Made by a program: the position numbers and the translations under genes. Below are positions 45,190 to 57,291 of a stretch of 64,000 bases of DNA, one piece after another. The stretch covers positions 6,903,501 through 6,967,500 of the forward strand of contig OZ005699.1 in assembly GCA_963930775.1 (NCBI GenBank). Direction: 5' to 3'. The stretch is from Cliona cf. orientalis (taxonomy: Eukaryota; Porifera; Demospongiae; Clionaida; Clionaidae). Every line of letters starts with the position of its first letter. The first letter of the stretch is position 1. Below the pieces are notes generated by a model. The model was given only the letters and a program-made list of their open reading frames with translations, did no database searches and had not been told where the DNA came from.

Positions 45190-45385
45190 TATTCGGGGCG
45201 AGCCTGAGCGAGCCCCGAATACATGAGGTACAGAAAGCAGTTTTATATATATATTTGTATGTATGTATGTTTGTGGGGTGATCATTTCAGTGAGGAGAGA
45301 TTGAACACATAAGATAATGGTCGTCATGCGCATGCGCATACACCCGCACTACTGTACCAGAGACAACTCGAGTGTATAGGCAAGT
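45190..45385 (+). repeat. Dispersed repeat, copy 2
   Basis: It matches the reverse complement of 11871-12070, starting with ggggcgagcctgagcgagcc. The remainder of 45020-46300 is AT-rich without a recognised gene. The missing start exon of the Death gene could be here or further up. Confidence 0.6.
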
Positions 45386-46300
45386 ATACTCAAATGGACG
45401 GTAAAACGTGCTGCATGCATGCACTGCTCGTGCGTGTGTGCTTCAATAATATAGATACTACGTAATTTATATTCTTAGAACGCACGTGAAACCACAAAAC
45501 CCAGATTACGTGTCATGATAACGTGCGCAACATTTCTTTGGGATACTTCCACCCAGGGTTATATTCCAGACCCTCCCTCTCTCTTCTCATGCACTGGAGG
45601 TTCTGGGAAAGAGACTACTGATTGACAAAGTCACATGATCAGCTAGGATGTGAACCTGCACTAGCTTGCTTTCTGCTCATGCACACAAATATGTAGGTAA
45701 AGCAGGGATTCCCCCAGAATAGAATCCAAACCGGGTGCTTAATGATATTCATAGGCTTTTAATTAAGTTATGGCTTTAAACTCCACCCATTTTTTTGATG
45801 TTTATCCAATTTGCCCAAAGTCACCCACCCTGATTCAGGTATGCTGGGGGGAACACTGGTAAAGGTTGTCGACCACACATGCATATCATTATAACCTCGG
45901 ATATGAAGGATTTGCTCGCTCACTCCTTACAATATTATTATGTATTATTTTGTACCACTGGGTGTATATATAGCAATCCTCGCTTAGGGAGTCACTATGC
46001 CAACATCCTGTACTAAAGTACTTAATCAATTTCCATAATATTTTAGTGTTTTCCCTCCAATCATACATGCAGCTCTATTATTATTATGGCATTCATGCAC
46101 ATGTGCACATGCATAAGTTAAATAGTGCACGTGTAGATCACATAACAAGGGCCCGGAGTGGTGCCTTTCGTCTATGCTGCAGCATTAGCAACAAAAGAAG
46201 TCCATTATGTGGACAAAGCCTGAGAGTCATATTACTAGTGGTTGAAACTTATTATAATTCCATGCAATAGCTACTAGACTATGGAGCATCTACATGTAGG

Positions 46301-46441
46301 TAAGTTAACGCAAAACATACTCCCTACACACATGTGGTTCATAGACCATTTTCACTTACAATTATTCCCGCTTAGTCGAGCTGAGCGAGGATGCTTATGT
46401 TAATCCACGTGCATGTAGGGAGTGTGTTTTGTGTTAACTTA
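46301..46441. mobile_element. Short MITE, 28-bp inverted repeats
   Basis: The left end TAAGTTAACGCAAAACATAC (continuing tccctaca) is inverted at the right end with two mismatches. Confidence 0.8.
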
Positions 46442-46577
46442 CGCCATGCAAAATAATTGATGTTCTGTTTCTCATCACCGCCCACACGTAGATGAAACAA
46501 CCCGTGTGTACTTTTGATATTAAATTTTATATTTCGACTGGATCACGTCATCAAGCCATAACTAATTACTTATGTGA

Positions 46578-47430
46578 GCAATTAATGGGGTGTGGTATCA
46601 AAATTAATATCAAAATCATCTGTGTCCCTACATGCTTTAGAGTATACATGTAATAACACACTTGTTTTTACAGTGTATATAGGACGAGAAACAGAACATT
46701 TAAATTGTGTGGCCTTAGATGCTCCATAGTCGAGTATTGGACTGAAAGACACTGGTGACAGCATTGAAGGTATTAAAAGTGTACGTTGGCGAACATGTAG
46801 CTCACAAGGTCTAATATCACTGACAGCTATAAGCATATGACTCAGAGGTCTCCAACTAAGAGAAGACGATCATTTGAACATTGAGCTTTTCCATTTTATA
46901 AGCAAATATCCCCTATTGAGGAGCAAATTGTGAAAATTAATGACCCCCCAGGAACTAATTAACTCGTCTTGCCCCTCAAGAATAATTAATTTCAAGTGGA
47001 CAGTTGAACCCCCTAGGATCAATTAAATTTATCTGAAATACCCTCTAGAAATTAATAAGTGGTTGCTTGACCCCTTTCGGAATCTGCTTTTTGACAGAAA
47101 ATACACAACAAGACTAAAAATCGCCAAAAGAGGCCCGTAAGAACTGCCAAAAGGACCCTCAAGAAACTCGCAAAAAAGCCCCCTCAGGATGTAATTATCA
47201 CTCCTCAATGGGGAGGGGGGTATGCCTATTAAATGGAAGAGCCCATTGCGAAAAAGACTTTGGGGTGATTCAGTTTAGTGGTGCTGTAGCCATGTACTAT
47301 ATTCCGAAGCTGTGAGTTTCAATTAGGCCACACAAATAAAATATTCTGTTTCTCGTCCTATAGGATACTCCAAAGCACATAAGGGACACGGATGATTTTG
47401 ATATTTGATACCACACCCATTAATTGCTAA
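46578..47430. mobile_element. Composite inverted-repeat element with nested MITE
   Basis: Arms of about 140 bp (46578-46720 and 47319-47430) are inverted copies. Shared blocks include 'attaatgggtgtggtatcaa', 'atcaaaatcat', and 'ggacgagaaacagaa' followed by 'gtgtggcct'. Between them, 46885-47250 has its own inverted ends ('gcttttccatttt...cctattgagga'). A further 'ggacgagaaacagaa' end lies at 47698. No coding region is seen. Confidence 0.65.
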
Positions 47431-47804
47431 CAAGCTGAAATGGCAACTTTAACAATAATTAGCTCTATATCTGCTCCATTTCCAGTATCACAGCAGTTAT
47501 TGATGATCTTTTCTGACCAATATTGTTGGTAGAAGCTGAGCATTCAATTGATTTTCGACATTTGTAGAGCATCCACTCCAGCCTCGAGCGACTAACGACG
47601 AGACCACGCCCCAGAATGGTTAATTATGATGACGTCACCCAGCCAAAATCTGAATATCAAAGCTAGACACAGGGGGTTTGATGTACGTGCGGGCGGGGAC
47701 GAGAAACAGAAGATTAACTTTGCATGGCCTTAAAGACAGAAATCCATGTTTAACGTTTACTGCCATTGAAAGTGTCGAAGAAAGGTCGACATACAGTGTT
47801 CAAC

Positions 47805-48635
47805 CATAGATAATAGAGGAGGGAGGAGGGATTGGAAACGCTTGTACGTGTATACGGCGGATGCTCGACACGGTCACGTGACTCTATCAAAAGTTCGCGA
47901 ATCGCACAATTTCGCTACACCGCAAAAGCTGCACTTACTGCCCTCGAGAGAGTGTTTGTGCATTGTAGCCGAGTCGCCCGAGGTCCTGAAGTCAAAAGAA
48001 GAAAGAATCAGGCACCTTTTCTGAATAGACTTGTAGGTGGGCTGCTATTTGGCCTTGTGGTATTTTCCTGGGACCTGCGAGCAGTGTAGGCCTACGTTAA
48101 ACGCCTCGATAGATTCAGTATCAGCCAACAAGTGCTAACGAGGACCTGAAATACAGTGCTTCATTATAAAGCAAGCGCAACAAGATCCAAACAAGCTCAG
48201 GTAAGTTCAATCTGAGTATGACTTGGGCTGTTAATAAAGCTCGCAGACCCGAGTGCTATCCCCAGAAAGTTCGCGGATGCTTCTAAAGCACATGGTAGGC
48301 AGCCACAGACACTGTCCAATCGCTCTCACTTCCAGTTCTCTCGCCGATAGCGAAAGAAAATTCCACAAAGTTTTATACGAGGTAGAACATAAAAATGACA
48401 GTTCAAAATCGCGTTTCGATTCTTGGTTTTCCTCCCCACGCTTGATTTAGCCATAGATCTAGGTTTAGTCCGGCTACAAGACCATATGACTCCATATAAG
48501 GTCCTACTATACTGTAGTGTACAGTCTGTATTATCATCGCGAAGGGGGGCGTGCCGTGTCGAGCATCCTCCGTGACGTCACTATAGGCGGCAATGCGCGC
48601 GTTTCCAATCCCTCCTCCCTCCTCTATTATCTATG
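47805..48635. mobile_element. DNA transposon, about 40-bp ends, 7-bp duplication
   Basis: CATAGATAATAGAGGAGGGA (continuing ggagggattggaaacgc) is inverted at the right end. The flanks GTTCAAC (47798-47804 and 48636-48642) are a direct duplication. Symmetry continues inward ('ggatgctcgacacgg'). Interior ORFs of up to 85 codons show no transposase motif. Confidence 0.8.
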
Positions 48636-48642
48636 GTTCAAC

Positions 48643-49431
48643 GAAATCAACAAAACGTGGAGCTGTGACTACAGTATTAACTATGGTTCTTCGTGAATGT
48701 ACTAGCTTACCATGTTAATCTCGTTGGAGCCGGCGATTGAACTTGATTCACTGCCGGTGGCAAGCAAGAATGAAATTTTAGAGGGCACGCGAACTTGAAG
48801 GTAGCCATCAGTGAAGCCATACGATCTCGGCCAAGCCCGAGTAGAGGACCTCGGTTATCTGATAGCTATAGCTAGCTAGTCTCAGTCAAGAATCTAATAT
48901 ACTAGAACATAATATCATAGTGTGTACCTGATTTCGCTGCCATCAAATCTTTCAAGCCACTCAGCATCAATTTGTTTTATCTTGCTTGGACCCGCCGACC
49001 GTTTATTTCTGAGATTAATTTTAATAAATAATTAAGAACCACAAGCACGTGACCCACCAAGCGTGCTGTCCATGACAAGGAGCCAAGAAAAGGAGCTTCT
49101 CTTGCTTCATAGTTGGTAAGAACTACCATCATAGCTTCATTTTATCAAGGCTCAGTGTTCTGGAGGAGTCTTGCATTCAGTGATTTCTTGGTCGAATTTT
49201 ACTGATAATCATAGCATTTTAATGAGATTCATAACTTTTTTGCCTACCTACCGACCCTATCCTAGCCTTCCATCTGTCCAAGAAACAATATACTCTGCCA
49301 GAGATTCTGCCGCAAATTTGACATGTCACTGCTCCGTGCATAATTGTACTTCAAACTGGATGTGGAATGCCTATTATTGCCTCATACCCTCCCCTGTTAT
49401 CTTTTGTCTTGTGTCCAGCCCTGGGTGCTTC
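48643..49431. other. Unassigned stretch with a possible minus-strand exon
   Basis: On the minus strand, 49011-48927 has a fair acceptor (taatctcag), an open frame containing 'AGPSKIKQIDAEWLERFDGS' and a GTACAC donor. This could be a lone exon or transposon debris. The rest holds nothing recognised. Confidence 0.25.
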
Positions 49432-49750
49432 TAGTCTCGTGCCCAGCCCCCTTCATGCACGCGCGAGAAAGGGTCTGGTCAAAAGGGTTGCACTTACGCG
49501 TCTGGCTGGAATGCAATAATTGGTGTGCGTACAGTAGAAACTAACTGCCACTTCCGTACCGTGTGCGTAGACTGAGCGTGCGCACGGGCGTACGTACGGA
49601 TCACGCATAATTACATTCCACTAATGTCATGTGACCATGGTTCTGCAACCTGATTGGGCCGCAATATACGTACCTCGAGGACAAGGAAGTGCGACCCTTT
49701 TGACCAGACCCTTTCTCGCGCGTGTATGAAGGGGGCTGGGCACGAGACTA
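49432..49750. mobile_element. Mutator-like MITE, exact 9-bp duplication
   Basis: The ends TAGTCTCGTGCCCAGCCCCC (about 65 bp in all) are inverted. The flanks GGGTGCTTC (49423-49431 and 49751-49759) are identical. Same tip family as 19753-20197. Confidence 0.88.
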
Positions 49751-49759
49751 GGGTGCTTC

Positions 49760-50690
49760 TTCATAATTATATGCTTCCGTGTGATGATGTAATCTGTAAT
49801 ATTATACTAGTATAATATATAGAGTATAATAATATTATTCATTATAGAATGACACCAGTGACAATAGTGTCTGCATCTACTAGAATCTTCCACTTCTCGT
49901 GATCTATGCTACGTTTTAGATAAGCAAAATTGTGGCTAAATTTGAGGTCAAAGGTCATTTCAGTGGTCCAGAGTACTTTGATCTAGTCTGTAACTGTGGC
50001 CTTGATGATATAAAAATTAATGGAGATGAGGGGGATATGATACACGTACTCGCGGCTAGCATGAGCTATTAGCTGCTTGCAGAACTGGCACTAGTTAATT
50101 TGGTAGGTGTTGCACGGCCCAGCAGGGTAGGTGAGGCATATTAAATTCAATCTCCAGCCCATCAACACCTAGCATACTTGCCAACCCCTATCACTCAATA
50201 TGCAGGACAAGCAATCAAAATTTGTAGGATTTGACAGAAGTTGCAGGATAATCCATATGTTTGATCCACTAGCTATGATATAGACCTTGTATCTAAAAGG
50301 GTACCTCAATCAAGCTCATGCACGATCACCCTTGCAATTGGGTGGTACGTTATCTCTACCTTTCCTGGCTACTGTCTTGTGTGTGTATACCTTCAGTATA
50401 ATTAAATTTTATATATCATCAGTGACCATTGCCAATAGTTGTTAGGTACAGCAGCCAATGAAGTATAATAATATTATAGTGCATGCATATAAAACCCGCT
50501 ATAATTTAAGTTTGGGAATCCCTGGGAAAAATCCTATTATTATACATGACATTGTATTGGTACACTTAGCTATGATTGCGTGGATAAACCACCTGTGGTT
50601 ATGTGTAGTATAGCCAGTATAAACATGATACCATAATCATTATCATTTCAAAGTAAGTATCATTAGTTTCTTTGGTTGTAAAGATATGCT
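49760..50690. other. Gene-free AT-rich stretch
   Basis: No ORF, splice-supported exon or clear inverted repeat is recognised here. Confidence 0.4.
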
Positions 50691-50693
50691 ATA

Positions 50694-50741
50694 GTCTCGT
50701 GCCCAGCCCACTTTCACATGGGGCTGGGCACGAGATTAGGT
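50694..50741. repeat. Minimal hairpin with Mutator-like tips
   Basis: The sequence tagtctcgtgcccagccca...tggggctgggcacgagatta folds into a near-perfect hairpin. It is a collapsed version of the TAGTCTCG family with only a few bases between the arms. The target duplication is poor. Confidence 0.6.
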
Positions 50742-50806
50742 ATTCCATTATGCATATATATATAGATCGTGAATAAAAACTGTATGGCCAGTAATTTTTG
50801 GGGGTG

Positions 50807-50985
50807 CTACCGTATAGCCGGAAATATTGGCGGAATTATATTTGGCGGTTGAGCCCAAAATCGCTATTGCAAGAATCGCCATATGACATGTATAATATTA
50901 TAATATTATGCGAGTAGGCAAATATTTAATTTGGTGGTTGTAATATAGACCGCCAAATTGCCAAATTTTCCAACTATATGGTATA
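50807..50985. mobile_element. MITE with 'taccgtatagccgg' ends
   Basis: The ends 'taccgtatagccggaaat' and 'aaattttccaactatatggt' are inverted, with repeated 'ggcgg' and 'ccgcc' blocks. A short relative lies at 56975-57045. It abuts the next MITE, sharing TATA. Confidence 0.7.
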
Positions 50986-51200
50986 CCGTAGGACGGGTTT
51001 TAATTGCGTAGTTTAATAAATGGGTTCTATAGCTAGTCAAGTCAGGCCAAATTGCGAATCCAATAATTGCGATGGACGACCCCGTACCGTATTGTAGTAT
51101 ACGTGAACGTTTATGTTTGGGAATCTAATAATTGTGAAACGTAGAAAAACTCGCAATTCGCATTTAATAGATACTCGCAATTAAAACCCGACCTACGGTA
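50984..51200. mobile_element. MITE, 'aattgcg' family, copy 1
   Basis: TACCGTAGGACGGGTTTTAA is inverted at the right end. Interior phrases 'aaacgtagaaaaactcgcaa' recur inverted at 63126-63353. Confidence 0.8.
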
Positions 51201-51607
51201 TAATTTTTGTGGAAGTCAGGGAAGACCCTTAGAATTATTTTTCATGGTTTTAAATTAAATTTTCGTGATAGCAACCCAGTCCAGGGGCACGAATGATGGT
51301 GTAACATAATTGTTTGATCACGCTCAGGATTTTCTAAGCCACATCTATAAAGAGACTTGAACAAATAACATAAGATAGAAAAAATTAATACTAGTGTTGA
51401 GGACACCATCAGCTGGATGACAGTGGCTACTGTTGCTTGTTAACACTGAGAAGAGTTGGCCGCACTGCCACAGTGTTTTTGGCCATGCCCATCATCTATC
51501 CACTCACATAATATTATCACCGTAGGCATTAATGTGGATGAAATTTTTTGTGACTGCCAAATCAACCACAGTAATAACAGAATTAGCACCTAACGAATGT
51601 TACCCAT
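51200..51607. mobile_element. MITE with 'ggtaattttcatgg' ends, copy 2
   Basis: Same sequence and orientation as 25721-26152, with several small deletions. Confidence 0.7.
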
Positions 51608-51779
51608 CATTATGATCTAGTATGGGCATTTCACTGTGTTCAATTTTTGTGGCTGATTCGTGAATATTTTGTTTAATTAATTTTATTTAATAATGAGAAT
51701 TCCCCAAGGTTGTTTCAGGTGTAAAAATTAATATTGACACTACATCTTTCCTTTTAGCTGGAGCAGTTGATTTGAAGAG

Positions 51780-52914
51780 CCCTTTCAATTTAGAGATCTC
51801 AAGAAGCTGAAATTTCCTGTTCTCAGAGTTTTTGAGAATCGATATGATCTAGGTGATATTCTGGAATTGGACGAATCAGCTGTTCCGGATCCGCGCGAAG
51901 TATATTATAGTGAAAACGACCCAGTAGGCATTCAGTCAATCAAGGAGTGGTTCAAATTAGACCAGCTCAAACATCCTGGCACAAAGGAAGTCACATCGGA
52001 GAATCTTCTGTGGTTGCTGGATGAATGCAAGGCTGATGTTGATGATCCAGAGGCCCACTGTGAAATGATCAAGGATCTTAGGGCGTACATTACTTCAGCT
52101 CCCGGGGATGACGCTGAACCTGAAGAGATGGATACTGATCATAACAGTAAGTCCACAGTTGTACATGTAATACATATATACATGTACACCACCATTGAAA
52201 ATTGATAAGCCAGAGGAATCGGTATCTGTAATGCTTGAACTGTATGACATTGGGGGTGTGATTTTTATTAGTGTAGTCATGATATAGCCTCATCCCCAGA
52301 CCACTCCCATGCTTTCAATGTTGCATCATGCAGAAACGTGGGAGTGGCCTGAGGACAAGGCTATTAGTGTTATGTTAGTCTCGCTAAAGAAAGAGGGTCT
52401 GGTGACCATGCGTATTAGCTAGTTGTTCCGTCGGAATGCAATAATTACAAAAAATGTCGCGTATAACCGCAAACAATGTGGACCCGGGCTGACTGTATCG
52501 CGTGTGCCGCCAGTAAAGCGTTGCCAAAGCAATAAATTCAGGTCTTGAATCTGATTGGACGCGACCAAATCCTATCAACTCGTTGTATGCACGGTCATGC
52601 ACCAGACCCCTCTTTCCTTTGGATTTGGGGGTGTGGCACGCGAGACTAGTGTTGTGTGTGCATACGTGTATGATGACTTTATAATACATTTGCAGTATAT
52701 ACTTCAGATGGTTTCGAACATCACTAGTACTGTAAAGGAACTCTGTGCTAGTGCTGCTGTGAAAGATGCGGTGTCAGACTATGACAGGAAGATGCTGATC
52801 ACCTGTGCCAAAGAAGCTGAGGAGAAGCTACCAAAGGATTTTAATACGGAAGGAGAAAAAGAAAATGTAAAAGCAGATATTAAAACAGAGCTTATCAAAA
52901 ATAATATCGGTTGA
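51780..52914 (+). CDS. Unrecognised acidic two-exon protein
   Basis: An open frame from about 51795 to 52145 encodes LKKLKFPVLRVFENRYDLGD and then a mixed-charge stretch with 'IQSIKEWFKLDQLKHPG' and an acidic end (EPEEMDTDHN). A second frame at 52697-52914 encodes 'VSNITSTVKELCASAA...' and ends in a stop, with AATAAA near 52947. A GTAAGT donor at 52146 and an acceptor (tttgcag) near 52694 exist, but the phases do not match with these two sites. A weaker donor (GTACAT, 52161) would fit. A one-base shift near 51812 would also extend the frame upstream. It may be a small gene, the end of a larger gene or a decaying copy. I recognise no domain. Confidence 0.4.
52376..52648. mobile_element. Mutator-like MITE in the unrecognised gene
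   Basis: TAGTCTCGC...agagggtctggtg is inverted at the right end. The flanks gtgttatgt (52367-52375) and gtgttgtgt (52649-52657) are a 9-bp duplication with one mismatch. It sits in the putative intron. Confidence 0.8.
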
Positions 52915-53182
52915 AAATTCTAGCCTTATACTACATGATTGTATAATAAATGATGTCAATTATTTTGACGATCACTTACCACACCAGTACAAGAGGCTGA
53001 GGCAGCACACGTCGACCCCCGCCCCCATGGACAGGAGGGGAAATCATGCATGCATGCGTGTCAAATAAAAACAGCCATCATGGGGTTGATCAGGCAATTG
53101 CAGTCCCGACGTGTCGATCGGTCTGATTTATAGTTCAACAGCAATTGCAAGATCCCGATATCAGCTTCTACAAGTGTTCGCT

Positions 53183-56100
53183 ATGGACCAGGAAGGTGCG
53201 CAATATATGAACTTTTATGTGTGCATTTGTCATTGATCAGATACCGCATATGTCTTCGATGAACACTATTTAATGCGGTATAATAATATAAATACGGCGT
53301 TTAAAATACTTTAGGTCTTGAGTCCAAGCCGAAGATGAGCAAACTCCAGCGTCTCGTGAAGCCGCACTTGGCGAAGAGGTGGGAGGAGTTGGGCACAGCG
53401 CTGGGTCTGGCTGACGAAGACGATGGAGAAGAGCTGGACAAAATCCGAGCGAGCCGGAGCGGGGACAGCAGCATGTGCTTTAACGACACCATGAAGATTT
53501 GGCTACGCTCCGCATCGTCGGCGTCGGAACAGCCAGTGACCTGGGCCACACTCATCGAGGCGATCAAAAGCATCGAGGGACTGGAGCCTGTTGCAGCTCA
53601 GATTGAGGCTCAGCTGATGACTTCCCGTAAGTTTATAAATAATATCAGGTATTAGCTATAATGATGTTTTGCACGAAACATGCTAGTACCAAAAAGTCTA
53701 CAAATTTAATATTATGTCTCGATCAGCAAGATAAATGGTGCATTTTGGGGCTTCCACTTTACATTAATTTTAATACAAAGCCCATGCATTAATGTAATGC
53801 CCACGTGCTTGAAGACATGTATTTTGGATGGTGGCACTGTAGGGTCCCTATGGATGTGTGAGCTGATAGTGAGGTGCGTTCAAGGCAGTGTTCCAACCTA
53901 TGTCCAGCAATAGAAGTGGCAACATGACCCTTCCTTTGTTTACTTGCATGGGAAGGGGGAGTACCAGGGAATTTCCCCTCAGTACTGCTGTACCTTGCAT
54001 GTGGTTAGCATGAAGTAGCAGTTACAACCACAAATTACCAACTTCAATCAAACAGATGTGCCTGCTCATGGTCACCAATTCCAGAAATGCACACAAAACA
54101 ATAGTCAATAATTGTTTTTGAGACACAATAACTGATTCTGGTCAGCACTTTCTTTATACTTGGGGTATAATGGGATGATCTCTCCAGAAATTTCCCAGTT
54201 GCTCACTACTGTTTTTGTCTGGAATTTGTATGCCACTAAAACTTTCCCAGGGAGTCACCTGTACTGAACATAGCATAATCATAGTAAGTAACCATGAAAC
54301 CATGAATCTCATTATAACATAGTACACACACCTTTATTTCTCGTTTTGCAGAGTCATCATCTTGTCCAACTGAGTTTGCAAGTGCCAGTAAACCCAGTAA
54401 CCCCGCCCCTCAACTACCTCCAACTATTGAGACCCCTCCAATCACTGCTTTTGCAGTCCAACCACCTGGTGAGACACTGCCTCTACCAAATGATGTAACT
54501 ACTTCGATTAGTGACAATTCCATGGTTTCCGCTCCAAATTTACCGGGTGACGAGACTGCTGCCCTTTCTAGTGACGATTTCACTTCAAGCAGTCAAGATA
54601 GTCTCTCTTCCCCTGGCTCTGACAAAGAGACTTCACCCTCACCACCAGGAGAGCCAGAAGATTCACAGGTTCAAGAAAGTTCACAGGAACCAGAAAATTT
54701 ACACGAAACCGAGATGATGGAGTGTGAGTCCATTCCTGCTTCATTTGATTACACACTGAAGTTGGATCCAGGAAAGCAAATCCGTGAGTACCAGAGGGAG
54801 CTTGCCAAGCCTGGCATCAACGGTGAAAATTACATCGTGGTAGCTCCAACAGGAAGTGGTAAGACCCTCGTGGCTGCATTGGTCATATCCGATCACCTGG
54901 ACAAAAATCAGCACGAGGACGACAAGGCGAAAGTGGTGTTTATCGTCAACACCAAGCCCCTAGCTGAACAGCAGAAAAAAGAGCTAGAAAAGTTTATTCC
55001 AGGAGCTCAAGTTGGCTGTAGCATGGGAGATGGTGGTCCCTCCATTTCTGATCTTCTTCCACACAATAACATCATTGTTTGTACGGCTGGGAAACTCCTA
55101 GATGCCATCAAAGATAGAAAAGTGACCTTTGAAAAGATTAGTCTCATCGTGATAGATGAGTGTCATCACACCAAGAAGAGCTCCCCTCAAGCCAACGTCA
55201 TGCTGAGGTATCTTCAATGCAAGAAAAAAGATCCATCGAAAGTGCCTCAGGTAATGGGTCTGACTGCTTCACCAGGAGCGGGGGACAATCCTCATCTCGA
55301 TAGAAAGATAACCATCGATCATCTAGTCAACCTCTGCGCACTGATGGATGCCACGTCTGGCATCAAAATGGTCGAACAACACCAGGAGGAGCTTGACTGC
55401 AACACCAATAAGCCAGCTTTCACACTCGACATTTCTCCAAGTCGCAGCGAAGATGAGCCATTTATTCAGACCATTGCTAGGGAAATGAGAGAGTACGAGA
55501 AAACTGTGCCCAGCTTTAAGTGCTCTTTTCCAAAGTGGGCACAGGAGTATGAAACGATAGTGCAGCAGTTGAAGCAGCCGCTTGAACTGAGCATCGAATC
55601 TGAATATAGGGATCAGATCAGCACCTTGCGTCTATTGAGATGCTACTCGCAGGCACTTAACATTTACATGGATCTGACACATGATGATGCTATTAGTGTG
55701 TTAGAGGAGTACAAGGGTTTGCCTGCTGACGACAGCCAAGCAACTCCAACTGAAATCAAGTTAAAGAGAAGCCTTCGCTACCTACTAACCAACTTGAGGA
55801 AGCTAGATCCAGTTGAGAATCCACTTCTAAATGCAGCCAAGGAAAAACTTGTCGATGCTTTCTCAAACAAACCAAAATCAAAAGGAATCTTATTTGTTCG
55901 AACAAAAAAGCATGCTGTGTCAATCTGCAAGTGGATCAGCAATCTGCCTGAAGCTCGTCAATTCGCCATCAAACCACGTGTTATCACCGGCCATACCAGA
56001 GAGACTGGTTCTGGAATGACTCAAGTAGAACAGGAGGAAGTTATGACCAGCTTTCGAGAGAGCAGCTGCAATCTTCTTGTTGCTACTTCAGTAGCCGAGG

Positions 56101-56816
56101 AAGGTTTAGATGTCCCATCGTGCAACTTAGTCATACGCTACCAGCACGTTTCCAATGAAATTGCCAAGACGCAGACTCAGGGAAGGGCTAGGGCAGAGGA
56201 GAGTGAGGGATTTACAATTCTCCCCAGCAATTCCAAGAAGAAGCTACAGGAATTGAAAAATGACGAACTACTTCGGCTTGTAGAGGAATGTATGCAATGG
56301 TTTCCTAAGGGCGAACATCTCACCCGTGACATTGATGAATGTCAGCAAGCCATACTTACCCATCACCGACAGAAAACCTCCGCCCGCAGGGAGAAATGTG
56401 CTCAGAATAGTGCCAGTGATTTCCAGATGATGTGCAAGAATTGCAAGGCTCCTGCATGTGGTGGATCAGACGTGTACCTGATCGATGGGACATTTCACCA
56501 CGCTGTTCCGGATGAGGATTTCAAGAAGAAGTTTAAAACCAAGCCACATAAACCACGTCATCAGTTGGCTGAGCAGATGGCACCCACTGACAAGATATAC
56601 TGTGCCAAGTGTGACTCTGAGTGGGGGATTATGGCTACGTGGCCGGCAAAGAGTCAACAATTCCCAGTCGTCAAATGCAAGCAATTTATTTTTGAGAGCA
56701 ACGGCCAACCCCAATGGATTCGCAAGTGGTCCAATGTGCCTTTTCAACTCTCCAACCTTTCTGAATGGTTTGAGAGTCAGAAAAAGAGTGATAATTCCGA
56801 TAGCGAGGAACAATAA
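53183..56816 (+). CDS. RIG-I-like helicase B with N-terminal Death domain
   Basis: Three exons: 53183-53195 (ATG GAC CAG GAA G), 53315-53626 and 54352-56816, giving about 929 residues. Introns are phase 1 and GT-AG. Exon 2 is a Death domain (LQRLVKPHLAKRWEELGTAL...TWATLIEAIKSIEG). Exon 3 starts with a Ser/Thr/Pro-rich linker of about 125 residues. The SF2 helicase follows: motif I APTGSGKT (about 273-280), motif II DECH (about 377-380), LTASPGAG, SVAEEGLDVPSCNLVIRYQH and QTQGRARA. The last ~120 residues form the RIG-I C-terminal domain with CKNC and CAKC zinc ligands. All helicase motifs are intact, so an active RNA-dependent ATPase is expected. It differs from paralog A by a canonical Thr in motif I. 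The downstream start of kelch-Death B is only about 480 bp away on the same strand. Confidence 0.93.
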
Positions 56817-56817
56817 A
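56812..56817 (+). promoter_or_regulatory. Poly(A) signal overlapping the stop codon
   Basis: The C-terminal GAA CAA TAA A of RIG-I-like B contains AATAAA with the stop TAA inside it. The third-copy fragment at 28434 has the same arrangement (caataaag), while gene A has CAG TAA AG. It may be coincidence, or it may give a very short 3' UTR. A further caataataa lies at 56872. Confidence 0.4.
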
Positions 56818-57291
56818 GAGACACACATTCAATGGCAGTCTGTCTGATAATGTACCGTGTGCAACATGTTATCAATAATAAGCTTAATATTAGTAGTAGC
56901 AAAGTATAATAATAGGAATATTGTTTATCATTTTAATTTGAGTCATTTTGATTCCCAAAATCCAATCTAATTACAGTATAGTCGGAAAATTTGGCGGTCT
57001 ATACGTTACCGCCAAAATTTCCTACTCGTATATACCGGAGATAGATTAGCAAAATGTGTGGAATATTTTCGACTGCTTTTGACTGACTTTAATGTAAATT
57101 TTATGTAGCTAGCCAGATACGATGTATCAATAATTATAAAGCAGTGGAGAAACCAGCTGCTGTAAAAATTCTATTCATTGTTCAATTATTAAACATGTGA
57201 TCCTGACGATTCTTTACCTACTATGAAGTAGTGGGCGTGGTATAAGCTTAGCCTTACAATCCCACCCATAGCACGAAGACAACCGGATAAG

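Noticed and set aside
48713-48790. ATG|GTAAGC as the start exon of the Death gene at 45.0 kb
   Set aside because: It would end in phase 0 or 2, whereas the Death exon needs phase 1. A phase-0 join gives an early stop.
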